A stretch of 64,000 nucleotides of DNA from assembly GCA_029721515.1 (NCBI GenBank), contig CM056563.1, positions 15,232,454 to 15,296,453 on the forward strand. The letters are read 5' to 3'. The position numbers were made by a program, and so were the translations under genes. This DNA comes from Synanceia verrucosa (taxonomy: Eukaryota > Chordata > Actinopteri > Perciformes > Synanceiidae). Numbering within the stretch: position 1 is the stretch's first letter; every line of letters begins with the position of its first letter. Below are positions 47,639-60,115 of the stretch, piece after piece. The notes below the pieces were generated by a model. It worked only from the letters and a program-made list of their open reading frames with translations, had not been told where the DNA came from and made no database searches.

Positions 47639-48147
47639 GTCTCAGTAACATCATAGGAATCATTGTCTATATCTCAGCCAATTCGGGTGACCCGGGCCAG
47701 AGTGACAGCAAAAAGTCCTACTCTTACGGCTGGTCCTTCTACTTTGGCGCCCTCTCGTTCATTATGGCAGAAATGGTAGGTGTGCTTGCCGTGCACATGT
47801 TCATCGAGAAGCACCGCAAGCTACGGGCCAAGTCTCGCACCGAGCTCATCAAAAAGTCCGCCTTCAGCCGCATCCCTTCCTATCGCTACCGCTTCCGGCG
47901 TCGCTCCAGTGTGCGTTCTTCTGAGGCCCCGAGCCGTGACGCCTCACCTCTGGGGAAAGGTGGCTACACAGGGCCTGCCGCCTCCGAGATGCCCATGTAC
48001 ACGCTGTACCCACGTGAGGCGGGCAACACCGGCACCAAACCCAGCAGTGGCATAGGTGGGCTGCTCAACTCAGAGAGGGAGTTCCTCCAGAGCAGCACGC
48101 TCACTAAAGACAGCAAGGACCCCAACCGCAGGACCACACCTGTCTGA
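47639..48147 (+). CDS. cacng3: cacng3 coding exon 4 (terminal)
   Basis: Acceptor TTCCAG; completes G148 and encodes 168 residues plus TGA. It starts LSNIIGIIVYISANSGDPGQ (end of TM3), then YGWSFYFGALSFIMAEMVGV with TM4, and the cytosolic tail. The tail has the basic-serine cluster RYRFRRRSSVRSSEAPSRDA, the region phosphorylated by CaMKII and PKC in TARPs, which controls lipid binding and synaptic clustering. It ends PNRRTTPV, a class I PDZ ligand for PSD-95. The distal tail (GGYTGPAASEMPMYTLYPRE and after) is more diverged from mammals and slightly rearranged in length. Confidence 0.97.
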
Positions 48148-48860
48148 GAGGTGCTGGCTGCAGATATCGTCCAATCAGAGTATCAAAGAGAAAGGTGATG
48201 AGAAAAAAGGGGGAGTGTGAGCTAAAGCAGGGGACACAGGGTTATAGGGGTGGGAACGGGGTTTGATAAACTTTGACTGTGAACTGTGAACTTTGAGCCT
48301 TTGAACTGTGAATCCTGAGCCCTGTGAGAGTTTCAGTGTGTGTAGCAGGGTCGGTTTTGATGGAGAAGTTGTTCCCAACTCCACTTTACCACATGTCACT
48401 GTAGTTATACCTGTACTCCTTACATATTAAGGCACATTCAATTTATGTTCATGAGCGTTATGTTCATAAATTGACATTCTGGCTTTTTTTGAGGATGAAA
48501 CAGGATTGACCTGAAGTGTAAAAGCATATCGTATCATAAGTGGTTTACTATTTGGGGCAACTTCTCTTAAAAAAAGAAAATAATGTGAACTAAAGGAGAA
48601 CAGGAAAGAGGTGAGAGACTGTATGATCCTCGACCTTTTGACCTCTCTGTCCTCCTGACATTTTGCATAGCAGTTGGCTTAGTGCAGGGAACAGCCTTAG
48701 AGCTCCGAGCTGTCTCTCTCATCACGATACTGTATGGAAGTTAACACCTCAGGATCGGGACTGATTCTTTTTCAGTTCAGCTGGATTCAAAATATTTACT
48801 GAAGATGCAGTTTGTTTATGGCAGCACATTATGGCACTAGTTATCATGTTCTATACATAT

Positions 48861-48868
<8 letters not shown>

Positions 48869-48899
<31 letters not shown>
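48869..48899. repeat. (TA)n microsatellite in the cacng3 3'UTR region
   Basis: About 15 TA units after a short (TG)n, 720 nt past the stop codon. Confidence 0.95.
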
Positions 48900-48901
<2 letters not shown>

Positions 48902-49581
48902 CCATCAAACTGATTGATGGAAAAGCTCACTTCATAACTGACTGAACTGAAACTGAATTGAGCCCCTTCCTGGTAACATTTATCCCCATCTCTGATCCTA
49001 GGTCAGCTGTTGAACCTGTATAGTTTTGTTTTTTTTGTTTTTGATGAATGGAAACAGGTGCACTGACGACAGATCAGCTATTGGTGGAGAAAATGTGGGA
49101 CACAACAAAACTAATGAATCTCTTCAGATGGTAACGTTAGATCATTGGTGCTTCCTTTTACCCCTGTTTTCAGACTCACAACGTCATCTCTTGATTTATT
49201 TTTTCACCTAAAACTTAAAGAGATGATCAAATGTTTGTCTTATCTGTCTACCTTCACTTATCACTTCTCACCATCCACATTTTTCTGTGTATCACATCTC
49301 TCACCTCACTGCCACCCTCTTCACACCTCCTCTCTTTCTCCTTTAGGTCCCGTCTTCCGTTGGTATCGCTCGTAGACTAGTTAGTGTTTCTGGAGGTTGT
49401 TGGTTCAGGGTACTGTGGAGAGGGGACCGCTGAGCTGTGAATATGCTTTAAGACAGAGCCAAAAAGACATTAAACAAACCGATGGATTTTTTTTTTCTTT
49501 GCCCACTACCTCTTGGTGAATATCTTTCAGATAAAGTTATCTTTCTTTGCCGGAACAATTGTCGAATATTTCAGCTGCAGA

Positions 49582-49587
49582 AATAAA
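49582..49587 (+). terminator. cacng3: Candidate polyadenylation signal of cacng3
   Basis: AATAAA, about 1.4 kb after the stop, preceded by an ATTAAA variant at 49469. A longer 3'UTR ending near 51114 or 56602 cannot be excluded. Confidence 0.4.
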
Positions 49588-50223
49588 CGCTGAGAAAATG
49601 CTCCCTTCAGCCTAAAGTTCACATCTCTCTTCTCTAGTGGAGCATCTGCAAAATGAATTTGTATGTGGCACACAATTGAAAGATAAATAGATGGCATTGG
49701 CAAAAGTCTCATGTATTATTCATAGGATTTGTGCTCCATCCGTTCAGCTGTCAATCACAGCCTCTCCTCCTCCTTATCGCCCTTGTGGATGTGCACATAC
49801 AGTATACATCTGCACACACACTCACAAGCATATACAGTACACAGTACAGTGTTCCTATCATATTTCAAACACCTGTACACTTCTTACTCTGCCAGATTCC
49901 AGTGACACATCAACGTGACATACAACACATCATCTCTCTTCCTCTCTCACTCAGATATACACATAAAATTACTGAGTATTGTGTCGGCTCCAATTTGTGT
50001 TGAAGCCATGCAGCGATTGGATGTTCGATAAGAGGAGAGATGACAAACATGTTGTAATGCATTCCTCTGTGAATGGACATGTTCAATTCTGTCTGTGCTG
50101 TTTATGAATGGGAACTAATCACTTCCCAATTGCACCACTTTGTTTCAGTGACCTACAGCAAATCAGGCGGTTCACACACACCGTTCACAGCTATACCTAC
50201 AAAAATGATACACTGCCATTCTT

Positions 50224-50231
<8 letters not shown>

Positions 50232-50289
<58 letters not shown>
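50232..50289. repeat. (AT)n microsatellite
   Basis: 29 uninterrupted AT units. Confidence 0.97.
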
Positions 50290-50292
<3 letters not shown>

Positions 50293-53200
50293 CACATAAT
50301 GTGGAATATGTGCAATCCATGTAGGTAGAAATCCTCGGTGGTTGAAAATAATATTGTTTTTTCACCCAGGAAATACTAATTTGTTTGTCACATAACTGTC
50401 ATACTTAAGTTATTCAACTTCTGGAGATTCCTAATTTTAATCAAGAGGTTTTGTCACCTTAACCTAACTAACCTAAACCTAACCAACCTAAACCTAACCA
50501 AAATGTGTTGCTGGACAAAAAAATATATGTTTTTGTAAGATATCATATGAACCGGTGTATGAGGATTCATTGCCTAAAGACATGATCCAACTTTATTTTT
50601 ATTTTTGGAAAAATTTTCTTTATGTAGTTCTCTTTTGCACAACCTATATGTAGCTCTAACGCATACACACTCATCTATCACTACCTCTGTTCAATGTAAA
50701 TGTTGGCAAAGAATTAGCAGGTACATATGCAGCACATACAAAGACCCCAAATTTATACTTTGCAACTCTTTTGAGTTTGCATTAAACCATTCATCACATT
50801 ACTGGACAATACCTGACCACACACACACAGACAGAGAGAGAGACAAGGGGAGGAGACAAACTAGCCATAAATCAGCGAGAAAGGGACAGTTGTGGAAAGA
50901 GAGCATGAGTAGCTAATGTAAATGTTAACAGCATTTTTCTCAATCATTTTATGGGGCTGTGAGTAAAAAGTGAGTATGAAACTCAAAAGAGGGTTTTTGT
51001 TTCCTTCTTTACCTCCCTAAGCCACCATTGCACTGTTTTTTTGTATAAATTAACCATGAAACATCACTGAAGCTGAAACGGTCGCACTACTACTTGTGGG
51101 TTATTACCCTGATAATAAAAGATGTTTTAAATCTCAGTCACACTGTTTAATTTATGACGCTGCTGTTTTATCGCCATAAAGGGAGCTTAAAAGGACAAAC
51201 ATGCATCACCACCAACTTGCTCTTGCTGTCCTCCACATGTAAATATTAATTTTGCAAGCTAACTACAACATCAGCAGTTGTCATGGGCTGTGAAATGGAA
51301 AAAAATGCTTTTCTCCGAGCAAGGGCTTTTAATTTTTAAAGGACAGGAGCACACAAGGGCTTTTTATGCTCAGCGCTGCAGCGGCGTCGTTTTAAGGGTG
51401 TTATGTTGAAGGAAAGGCAAAGTACATTTTGCACACGAACAACTGTTTTTAAACCAGCTGAATAGCTAACTAATGATATAACACGCTTCATGCAAAGCGG
51501 AGGAAGCGAAAAAGACTTCTGCTCATGTTAGCTAGCCTACAGGTTGGCCTTTAGCTGCTTTTTAGGGGCTAACTTTAGGTTAGATGGGTAATTTTCTGAA
51601 GTAATTAGAGATTAAGGATGTTGCCTTAAGCAGAGGTAGTATAATCTTAATTAAGAATTATTTGAGTTAGCTTAAGGATCAAACATATATTAGCAAAATA
51701 TTGTCAATCATACTTGGTGCCAAATATTACTCAAAATGTTTCCTGTATATCATGGCCACCAGGTTATCTTTAGATCATAGCTTCACTGCTCCAAATAACT
51801 TTTTTTTGCACAGGACTTCCTGCAGTATACTGACTCAGCAGTAGTAGCTATGTAGCGCCGCACATCAGAGGCCCCTCGGATCCTGGGGGTCTGTTAGGGG
51901 TCAGAGTTCAGAACCGCATCCATGAGCCATGTCAGCATTGACCTTTCAAACCATGCATGCCATATCCATCCGCTTCCAGTGCTTACATTCGCTCTATCTC
52001 TAATCGAGTCTCAAATGGCACCCTGATCTCTTAACTCCGTAGGGATACTGCTACATTTAAGACGCCTTACAAGGGTGTGTGGGCCCGTAAGCCTGTGCTG
52101 TGTTTAACGATGTTTACTCCAATAGAGAGCACAGAGTGCTTTTTGAGACTGTCTATCTCTTCTTACCACCATACAACTTTGATACTCTGATATCAACAAC
52201 AAATAATTGTATTATTAGTAAAAAAAAAAAAAAAATAATAATAATATTTTACTCTAAAGGTGCCACTGTGCAGAGGATGACAAACTCTGTCACATATTAT
52301 AGTTATTAATCTATTAATGGGGGGGGTTGGTTGAAAGGGAGCAGAGCTGGGAAGCAGGGGGTCGTAGTCTTTGTAATATTATATTATTCTAGTTTCATTT
52401 TCTACTTTGATGTGGTTTGTGAGACTGTGTTGTTTTTGATCACATCTGAAGCCTCTTGACTGAAGGAGAGGAAGAGACAGTGGAGCGCTCGGACGATCTC
52501 TCATGGACATTAACCTCACCTCACTGGTGCCGGAGGTCAACTTTACAATTTTTCAGCGGGACACAGAAAGTGCAATACACACATACATGCATTCAGTAAG
52601 GTTACTATACTTTTGAGGACATATTATCTTAATGCACTACAGGGGCTGAATATAGAAAATACTGCAATCCAAAAAAATGCTTTTATGATGTATCCAACTC
52701 AACCACAACCCCAAGACATTGATTCAAACCACAGCCTGTTCAACAGTGTCACCAAAAATAACATTTTAGATCTCACAGAAGGCTTTCTGTGTTTTTTGCA
52801 GAACTGCTATGATGGATTGTATTGCATTATACCAGGGTTACTTTTGCTGTTTGCACACCTAAGTATTCTGTAGCTACTATTTAGATGGTTGAAACTGTTA
52901 CTCCATCTAAACATCATCCATGTCGCTGAGGCTTCAAAAAATTCTCTGTTCTAGTCCTCTGTTGGCACTTTGAAATTACTATACTAAAATACTAATAATT
53001 ATTGAAATTGATTTGGGTGTCTACATGTTTATGCTTGAATCGATAAAAAACTCATTCCATCCGTCTGCATTACCCCTCTGTCTGTAACACCGAAAATGTG
53101 ATTTCTATGATATATTTCTATGATATATCCCCTTTAAAATGTACAAAATTTAGATATTAACCACAAATTAAGTGTTAATAATCATGTATTAATAAATGGC

Positions 53201-53785
53201 ACCGAACAATGGCCATCCTTAACAAACCTTAGTTATGAACTTCTTTATTCCTAAATCAAAAACCGGCCTTAAACAAATGTTTTTAACAAAATTGTATTTT
53301 TTGTGTGTGAGAAATAGGTCCTCATAAGTATAGAAACACCAAAACACAACACATAGATTGCTATGTGAACATGTTTGTGACACACATGTTTGTTTATGCA
53401 CAGAAACAAACACTCACAGCTTCAGCTTCAGGCCAGTGTGGTGTGGGGATAAGTGTGTCCTGTTAAAAGAAAAATCACTGTGTCATGTTTGGAAAAAAAA
53501 AAATCATTGTACTTGTTTCTTTGGGAGGAAAAAAAAAAATCAACAGTTTCTGTCACTTATGTGTCGCTCCTCAATGGAACTTTAAGTACGCTGAGCCAGC
53601 TAATCAAACACAGAGGACCAGAAGAACTGTTGAGAAATGGGAATTTAATGGAACAGACAAACGTGCTATAAGCATCTACACGTTGCACTTGCTACCAATA
53701 CACACACACACACACACAAACACCAACATCTACAAGGTTACTGTGTGAGGGGGGCTTATGGGTGGAGTTATGTGCCTGCATGTTT

Positions 53786-53818
<33 letters not shown>

Positions 53819-55284
53819 CGCACAGTTAGCCTCTCCTCACCCATGCACCCAGTGCCTGCCTGTCCTGCCTTCAGACAGCTCCCAGATCAGCCATGGGGCT
53901 TCCAGTATAACCTCCTCTGCATTCCCACGACCTTTAAGGGTTGCACTGGGATCAGTTTTAGAGCTAACTGCCCCGATCATTCCTCAGCAAACGCAGCCAT
54001 ACAAGATACAAGGACTGTTTTGGAGTCTGGAGTTGTTTCTGGTGAATATCTGGCAAAAATAGTGATGAGTTTATGTTACGAGGCTAAAAGGGAAGTCCTT
54101 CCTTTTATTTTCGAAGTTTGACTGAAGTGTTGGCCTTTTCTTTTTGACAAGCCCGCTGTTCAAATTTGACTTGTCCATGAGGCTGATTTAAGATCGGCAG
54201 AGGATGCTTAACAGGATAGCCAATAATCTATTGAGTCTCTAATGACAGCTGGTCTTGAATCAGCACAACCTGGTGTAGGCTGCTGCGTCTTCCTCATGTT
54301 CCCAAACTAAAAATCTAAACCGTAAAAATCTTCCAAAAAGGGACTAGCGTGTCTGCAATACTTGTGTCACAGAGGATTTTTTATAGGATCTTTTAAGAGG
54401 TTGGAACTAAACATTGTTAATGTGGAATAATACACAGAGAAGACAGAATCATTAAAATAGCAGTGATGATTTTGTGAATTATTCTGCCCTTTGTGCCAAT
54501 TAAGCCTGTTTTCCAGACTGCCCTCACCCTGTGTTTGTTTTGTTTGTTTTTTTTTTGTGCCAGGCTTTAGCCCTTTAGCAAAAGAAATCTCGTACCTGTC
54601 TTACATTTCACACAGATTATTTTGACAGGAAGTACAGAGCGATTAAAATCTGCTTTTTAAGGTTTCGCCTCAAGCCCTGTGACAGACAGTGTTGTTTACA
54701 TGCAGAACATATCCGAGGCTGACATGGTTGACTGACCAAGGACGAAAGGCCCAAAATGGCAGGGTGTTTAACCAGGCTTCGAGAATTTCGCTCCACATCA
54801 GGTGCATTCAGGCTTGCATAAATTACTCATGAGTAGTCAGCGCAACAGCACACTTTAAAGGTTTCTTCTTCTCGAACAAGTGTTTTGGAGTTTCAGTGAA
54901 ATCAGAGTTGGTGTTAAAGAAAAAAAAAGAACTGATTCTTGTCGAGATCAGTTTCTGATGAAATTCCCAAAAGAATCACAATAAATTTTCAGACCAACTC
55001 TTACAGTGTAAATGTGATACCTGCGTATTGGATTACTACAATTTTGTAAGAGTCAGTAGGCCTAAGTTTTGTAACTTTCATGTGAGAAAGCCATGCGCCA
55101 TAGAGACTAAATTACCCATCACCTTCTACTTAGCCATGTTGTAATGGTTGGAGTCAGGCTACAAGGCATGGAGACCAGCAGAAGCAGCACAGATCAATCA
55201 CAATTTAGCTATCATTACAGAGAACAGATTGCAGGGTTTTTAGCCATCCTAGCAGCAGGGATAGATGTCAGTCTGAAATACCTT

Positions 55285-55700
55285 GACTCTTGATAACTAT
55301 TAAATGGATTGTTATGAAATTTGGGTGCCCAGAGGATGAATCCTGCTGACTTGTGATCTTCTAGCATCACCATGTGCTTGATTTTGCCATTTTAAAGTCA
55401 AACATGTTGACCATTATTGGATAGCTTGCCAAGAAATTAATAGCAGATATTCACATCTTCCTCAAAATTAATTGAAAAAAAATGTTGTGCACCATTATCA
55501 GGTTGAAATTTCCAATATTTTAGTTTATGACTAAATGCCAGTGAAACTAGTTCCATTCGCATCAGCTGCACATTGTGTTTAGTGCTATAATTAGCAAAAA
55601 CTGATAACCATCCATTGTGAGCATGATGCTAGCATCACTACCACTGTGCAGCCTCACAGAGCCACTAGCACGGCTGTAGACTCTTAGTCTCATTATTTAA
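55285..55700 (+). repeat. Older teleost interspersed repeat, third copy
   Basis: GATAACTATTAAATGGATTG, GAAATTTGGGTGCCCAGAGG, then GTGTTTAGTGC, GTGAGCATGATGCTAGCATC and CACGGCTGTAGACTCTTAGT. This copy keeps the 3' part of the family, which the other two lack. Confidence 0.7.
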
Positions 55701-56341
55701 AGTAGAAAAAAAACATCCAAGCAGTTAGTAACCTGACTTTGTCCATTTCAAACTGACCTGAGGACTGTTAGAAAACAAATGCCAGAACAAAAACTCAGGA
55801 GAAGAGATGGAGAAGTTTTTATGTAGGCTTTAGTTGATTCAAGTTTGCTTTTTTGTCGCAGTGTAAAGTGACAGAGACGAAGCAGAGTAACAAGACAAAA
55901 GATCCAGAATACCAGTAAAAACAAAGAGTAATGTATTACTTATGTTGGTTTTATTTTTGTAGCAGTGACCTGGCAAAAAGTTTTTTTTTCCTCTCTCTTT
56001 TCAGGTAGAGTATCTTGCAGGCTTTGTAGCAGTTCTCTTTGAGGTGAAGCTCTTCAGATAAAGATGGGTATGAGTAAATAGACTTTGTGTCTTGAGGGGC
56101 GACAGTAGGGATCTTCAGTGTTGCTTTGCAGAAGTACTATATGAAATGTGTTGCTGGAACCGGAAGCAGCATTAACAGATAAAATCCCCCAAGAAATGTG
56201 GGTCATGACTTTCAATACTCCTAGAAAAGCATGGCAATGGATGATATGTTTAAAGGTTGATCAACTGTTGTGAAATCTGTGTCAGTGGGCAGGTTTTAAT
56301 CCTGCTCCATACCTCTGAGCCCTATCATGAGATACGTAGTC

Positions 56342-56378
<37 letters not shown>

Positions 56379-58027
56379 AGTGCATGCAGAAACATGTTGG
56401 CACTAACATTTCTCTTTCTATACACAGACACACACAGCTGCCAGCCAGTTTCACTGTATACTTTATAATGTAAACCTCCAACTAACAGCGGTCTGACACG
56501 GACACATGCTGTGAATAAAAGCACACTTTTACTTACATGATATACATATGATTACCTATATCTAGAGAGAAGGAATATTATATACAGTATAATGATTAGA
56601 AAATAAAGAGTCACCTTTTCAAAGTGCCTGTGGTGAGTTCATTTTGTATTTGAATGTGTGTGACGTGTGATCTTCTCTTACATTTTGCACACACCCATCC
56701 CAGACTTTGGTGGTCTTTTTTTTTCAACAAATGAACACCAGTGCCACACACCGACAATAACCTACACTACATCAATGGGGAAGCTTACACTCACACAGCC
56801 CACACACCCCTCCCGTGAACCTGCACACACATACAGACACACCAGATGCATATCAGTTGTGCTGTGTCAACTATTCTGAATTAGCTGTCCCATAGATAAC
56901 TCCCCTGCTTATCTCCACAGCCACCACACAGATGTCTGAATGACAGAGAGGAAGAGGGCGGGAGGGAGATGAGAGTTCGGAGAGAGAGAAAGTTAATGAG
57001 GGGACGGGAGGACGAGCCAGACTTGATGTGTTTGAGGGTGATGAAGAGTAGGGGGCTTCATGAATGAGTATGTGTGTTGATGGTTGACGTGTAATTTTTG
57101 TCTGGGCCTGGGTTGTGCTCTATCTGATCAGACTGTGATTGAAAACGATGCATCCGATGGTGTTCCAGCATCCCTGTGAGAGCGCAGCATCATTCATGTA
57201 CAGTGTTTATCCATGTGTCACATCAGACAGTCTCAATCTGTTCCTGATCCTGAGGAATCGTGGGTAATCGTTGCAACAGAAACTGTAGCGGAGGGGGGGT
57301 CATTAAGGTAGAGATTAAGGATAAGGAATTCACAAACACACTCAGGCCTCTAAAATGATTACATTACTTATAGACACTGTACTTGGAGTGACTTTACTTC
57401 TGCTTATACTGTATTTTGCAGGTATTGTTTCAGATTTACTGTTGTATGTTATCAGAATATAATATAGCAGTAAGTATTTGCAGTAGGTAATATGAGAAGG
57501 AAGGATTCTGTGGAGAGCTCAGATTCACCTGATGAATATTCATAACTGTGACGTCACCGGTGGAGCTCCGTGTCGTCGTCATAGAGATTAGAGTGGATGA
57601 CGGGATTATGGGAGAGTCTCCGTCACACTGGGATTGGCTGCCACTAGGCTTTTGTTCCTCTTAACTGCCTTTATATGTGCCGTTTTGTCACTCCATCTCT
57701 CTTCCGCTCATCTCTTCTGTTGCATGGAGATATTGTGACCATCGCCCACATTTCATTTTTCCATCTGCTTTTTTTCCCCCTTTTCACCCTGGCTGTCTCT
57801 GCTGATCCTCTTAGCCGTTTTCTTCTCTGCTACAGTTTTTTTTCTGTTTTGAAACTCCACCCTCCCATCAAGCAGTATGGTACTGTAGTAATTGCTTTCT
57901 TCAGCTCCATTGGCCCAATAAGAGAAAATGGGCCTGTATGCTAATAGCCCATGAAAGACACTGAGCATTTCTCAGCAGGAATCCCACATCAGATTATTTT
58001 GTAGTGCTGTATCAAACAGTTATAGCT

Positions 58028-58029
<2 letters not shown>

Positions 58030-58106
<77 letters not shown>

Positions 58107-58113
58107 TATATAT

Positions 58114-58180
<67 letters not shown>
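58030..58180. repeat. Long interrupted (AT)n tract
   Basis: About 150 bp of nearly pure AT alternation with two small interruptions (ACTATA near 58106 and GTATATGTATA near 58122). The tract is self-complementary and able to extrude as a cruciform. Confidence 0.97.
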
Positions 58181-58182
<2 letters not shown>

Positions 58183-59869
58183 TATACATACATACAGGTT
58201 AATAGTTAATAGGCTTGGGATATTAAAAACATTTCGACATTATGCAGTCTAATACATGATCACCCCTAACTTAACCTCTAATACACACACATCTGGCACT
58301 GTGGCATACAGTTGTGATATTACACCAGGCAAGTTCCTAATGTAACCCACAAGTTTCTGTTTGTGTGTGTTTGTGTCCCAGTTGGATGCTGCTAGAACAG
58401 ATGTTTGTCACTAAATGAGGCTCTGAGGGAGAGTTGCTGCCAGCTTTGATGTTCTCATTATCTATCTATCTATCTATCATCTGTGAATGTGAGGTAAATG
58501 CTAAAATCAGCAATGTGGTCACTGTGACCGCTGGAGTGGAGTAACACTATGGCCATCTGCAGTGTGGAAAAAAAAAAAGCCTTGGAGCTGTGAACGCTGC
58601 TCAAGCAGAAAGACAAGAAGGAGAGAGTGTAAAAGGAAGAGAAGAAATGCTTGGGGCAGAGGAGAAATGATCAGGGGAGTGTGATATCTGGATAAAGAAG
58701 GGAAAGCCAAAGATGCCAAGGAATGAGAGCAGGGACAGAAGGAGGAATAAAGACAGAAAATGGAGTAACTCATCCATTGATGTGTTTTGTGCGGGCAGTT
58801 TTTTTTTGGCCTTCCAGCCACATCAAGATGGAAAACACTAGCTTTGTGTGTTCTAGCGACGATGAGGAAAACAGAGATGAGGGACATGATCAGCAAATGA
58901 ATCAACATCTACCACAACTATCATTCCTAACATGTCACTTATCGGATCCATGTTCCGGCCTACACACACACACACACACACACATACACACACATTATGA
59001 CATACTCCTCTTTAAACTCGTCATTTGCCAACAATTTATGCACGCACACATATAAAGCTGAGGATATAATTGTTTCCAAGCAGCTCTTTGATGGCTTAGT
59101 CACTGAACATGTCCTGTATCATATCAAGAAGAACATCAGTTTAAAGGCAGCAGCTGTTTCCCTTTCATCCTCTTCTCCTCTCTCTCCTTCTGCATCTCTC
59201 CATCCTCCCACTGCTTTCACAATGGTGCGCTAAGCCAGGGAAGATAGGGCAAATCCCTCCTCTGAGCAGAGCAGGAAGCAGAGAAAGAGAGAGAGGACCC
59301 AGTGCAAAGCACTTCCTCAAACACTCCTCTCTCATCACCCTTTCTCTTCCTCCATTTATCCAAATCCAACCAATCAGCTCACAGCTCTCAGTAAACCTGT
59401 CTTCCAGCTTCGCCAACCTGTGTTGATGATGTCACAGAAGATTCCTGCTTCCAAAGCTACTCGCGTGGACTTCTTGTTTCTTTGCTCCTTGTCTCCGTAT
59501 CCTCACTACCTCACCACCACCTTGCCTCCTTCCCTTAAGATTCTGCTTTTCCACGTTCAGCACAGAGACACAAATCTGTGAGGCTTGTTTAGCCTCATAT
59601 TTTTATTTGGTGTCTTAATTTATTCAAATATATCCAAATGATAAATTCAGTCCTTTTTTTGACTATAGATAACAGAAGCGTTGACTGTTGGATGACAAGA
59701 TAGATATGTTTGTACAGCCAGCAGCGTAATGCCACTGTAACCAGCAAGCCTGCTTCAGTCTCAAAGTATCTAAAATCACCCATACCAGTATATGTAAAGG
59801 TCCTAAATGAACATAGCGCACAGTAAATATGCAATAGCACACTACATGCAAATGAGCGATTTCATACAG

Positions 59870-60115
59870 CTGTCTCTGGGTTGTGAGCAGTAACTTGTTG
59901 GAGTCTCCATTGGTTGCCTGGCAACAGCCAAGAAATAGTCAGATTATGACCTATAAAACAGTAAATTGTAATATTCACATTTTTGAATTTAACTACAACA
60001 AATTCATTAGTTTGCTGGTAGGTGGACTTTGTTACCTTTAGACAGAGCCAGGCTAGCTGTTTCCCTCTGTGTCTAGTCCTTGTGCTAAGCTAAGCTAACT
60101 GAAAACATGAAAGTG
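59870..60115 (-). repeat. Teleost dispersed repeat, copy 2 (reverse)
   Basis: Contains, reading +, TTGGAGTCTCCATTGGTTGC, CTGGCAACAGCCAAGAAATA, GACAGAGCCAGGCTAGCTGT and TGTGCTAAGCTAAGCTAACT. These are the reverse complement of the family of 15675-15855; the two copies overlap in the block containing the TTAGCTTAGCTTAGCA motif. Confidence 0.65.

Larger units (their letters stand above)
26915..48147 (+). other. cacng3: cacng3 gene, complete coding span (4 coding exons)
   Basis: Four coding exons (26915-27131, 41045-41128, 44888-45028, 47639-48147) join in frame (217+84+141+509 nt) into 316 codons plus stop, against 315 residues in human. The exon sizes 84 and 141 for exons 2 and 3 are those of the mammalian CACNG2/3 genes. 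The product is a claudin-fold four-pass membrane protein: transmembrane regions near residues 10-32, 104-126, 136-160 and 178-200, cytosolic ends, and a glycosylation sequon at N50. As a type I TARP it traffics AMPA receptors to synapses, slows their gating and anchors them to PSD-95 through its C-terminal TTPV. Gamma-3 rather than gamma-2 is supported by VCRVKSSGDNDTS, FRGVCKKIDHF and EKHRKLRAKS and by position between prkcb and rbbp6. A second teleost paralog may exist elsewhere. Confidence 0.95.
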
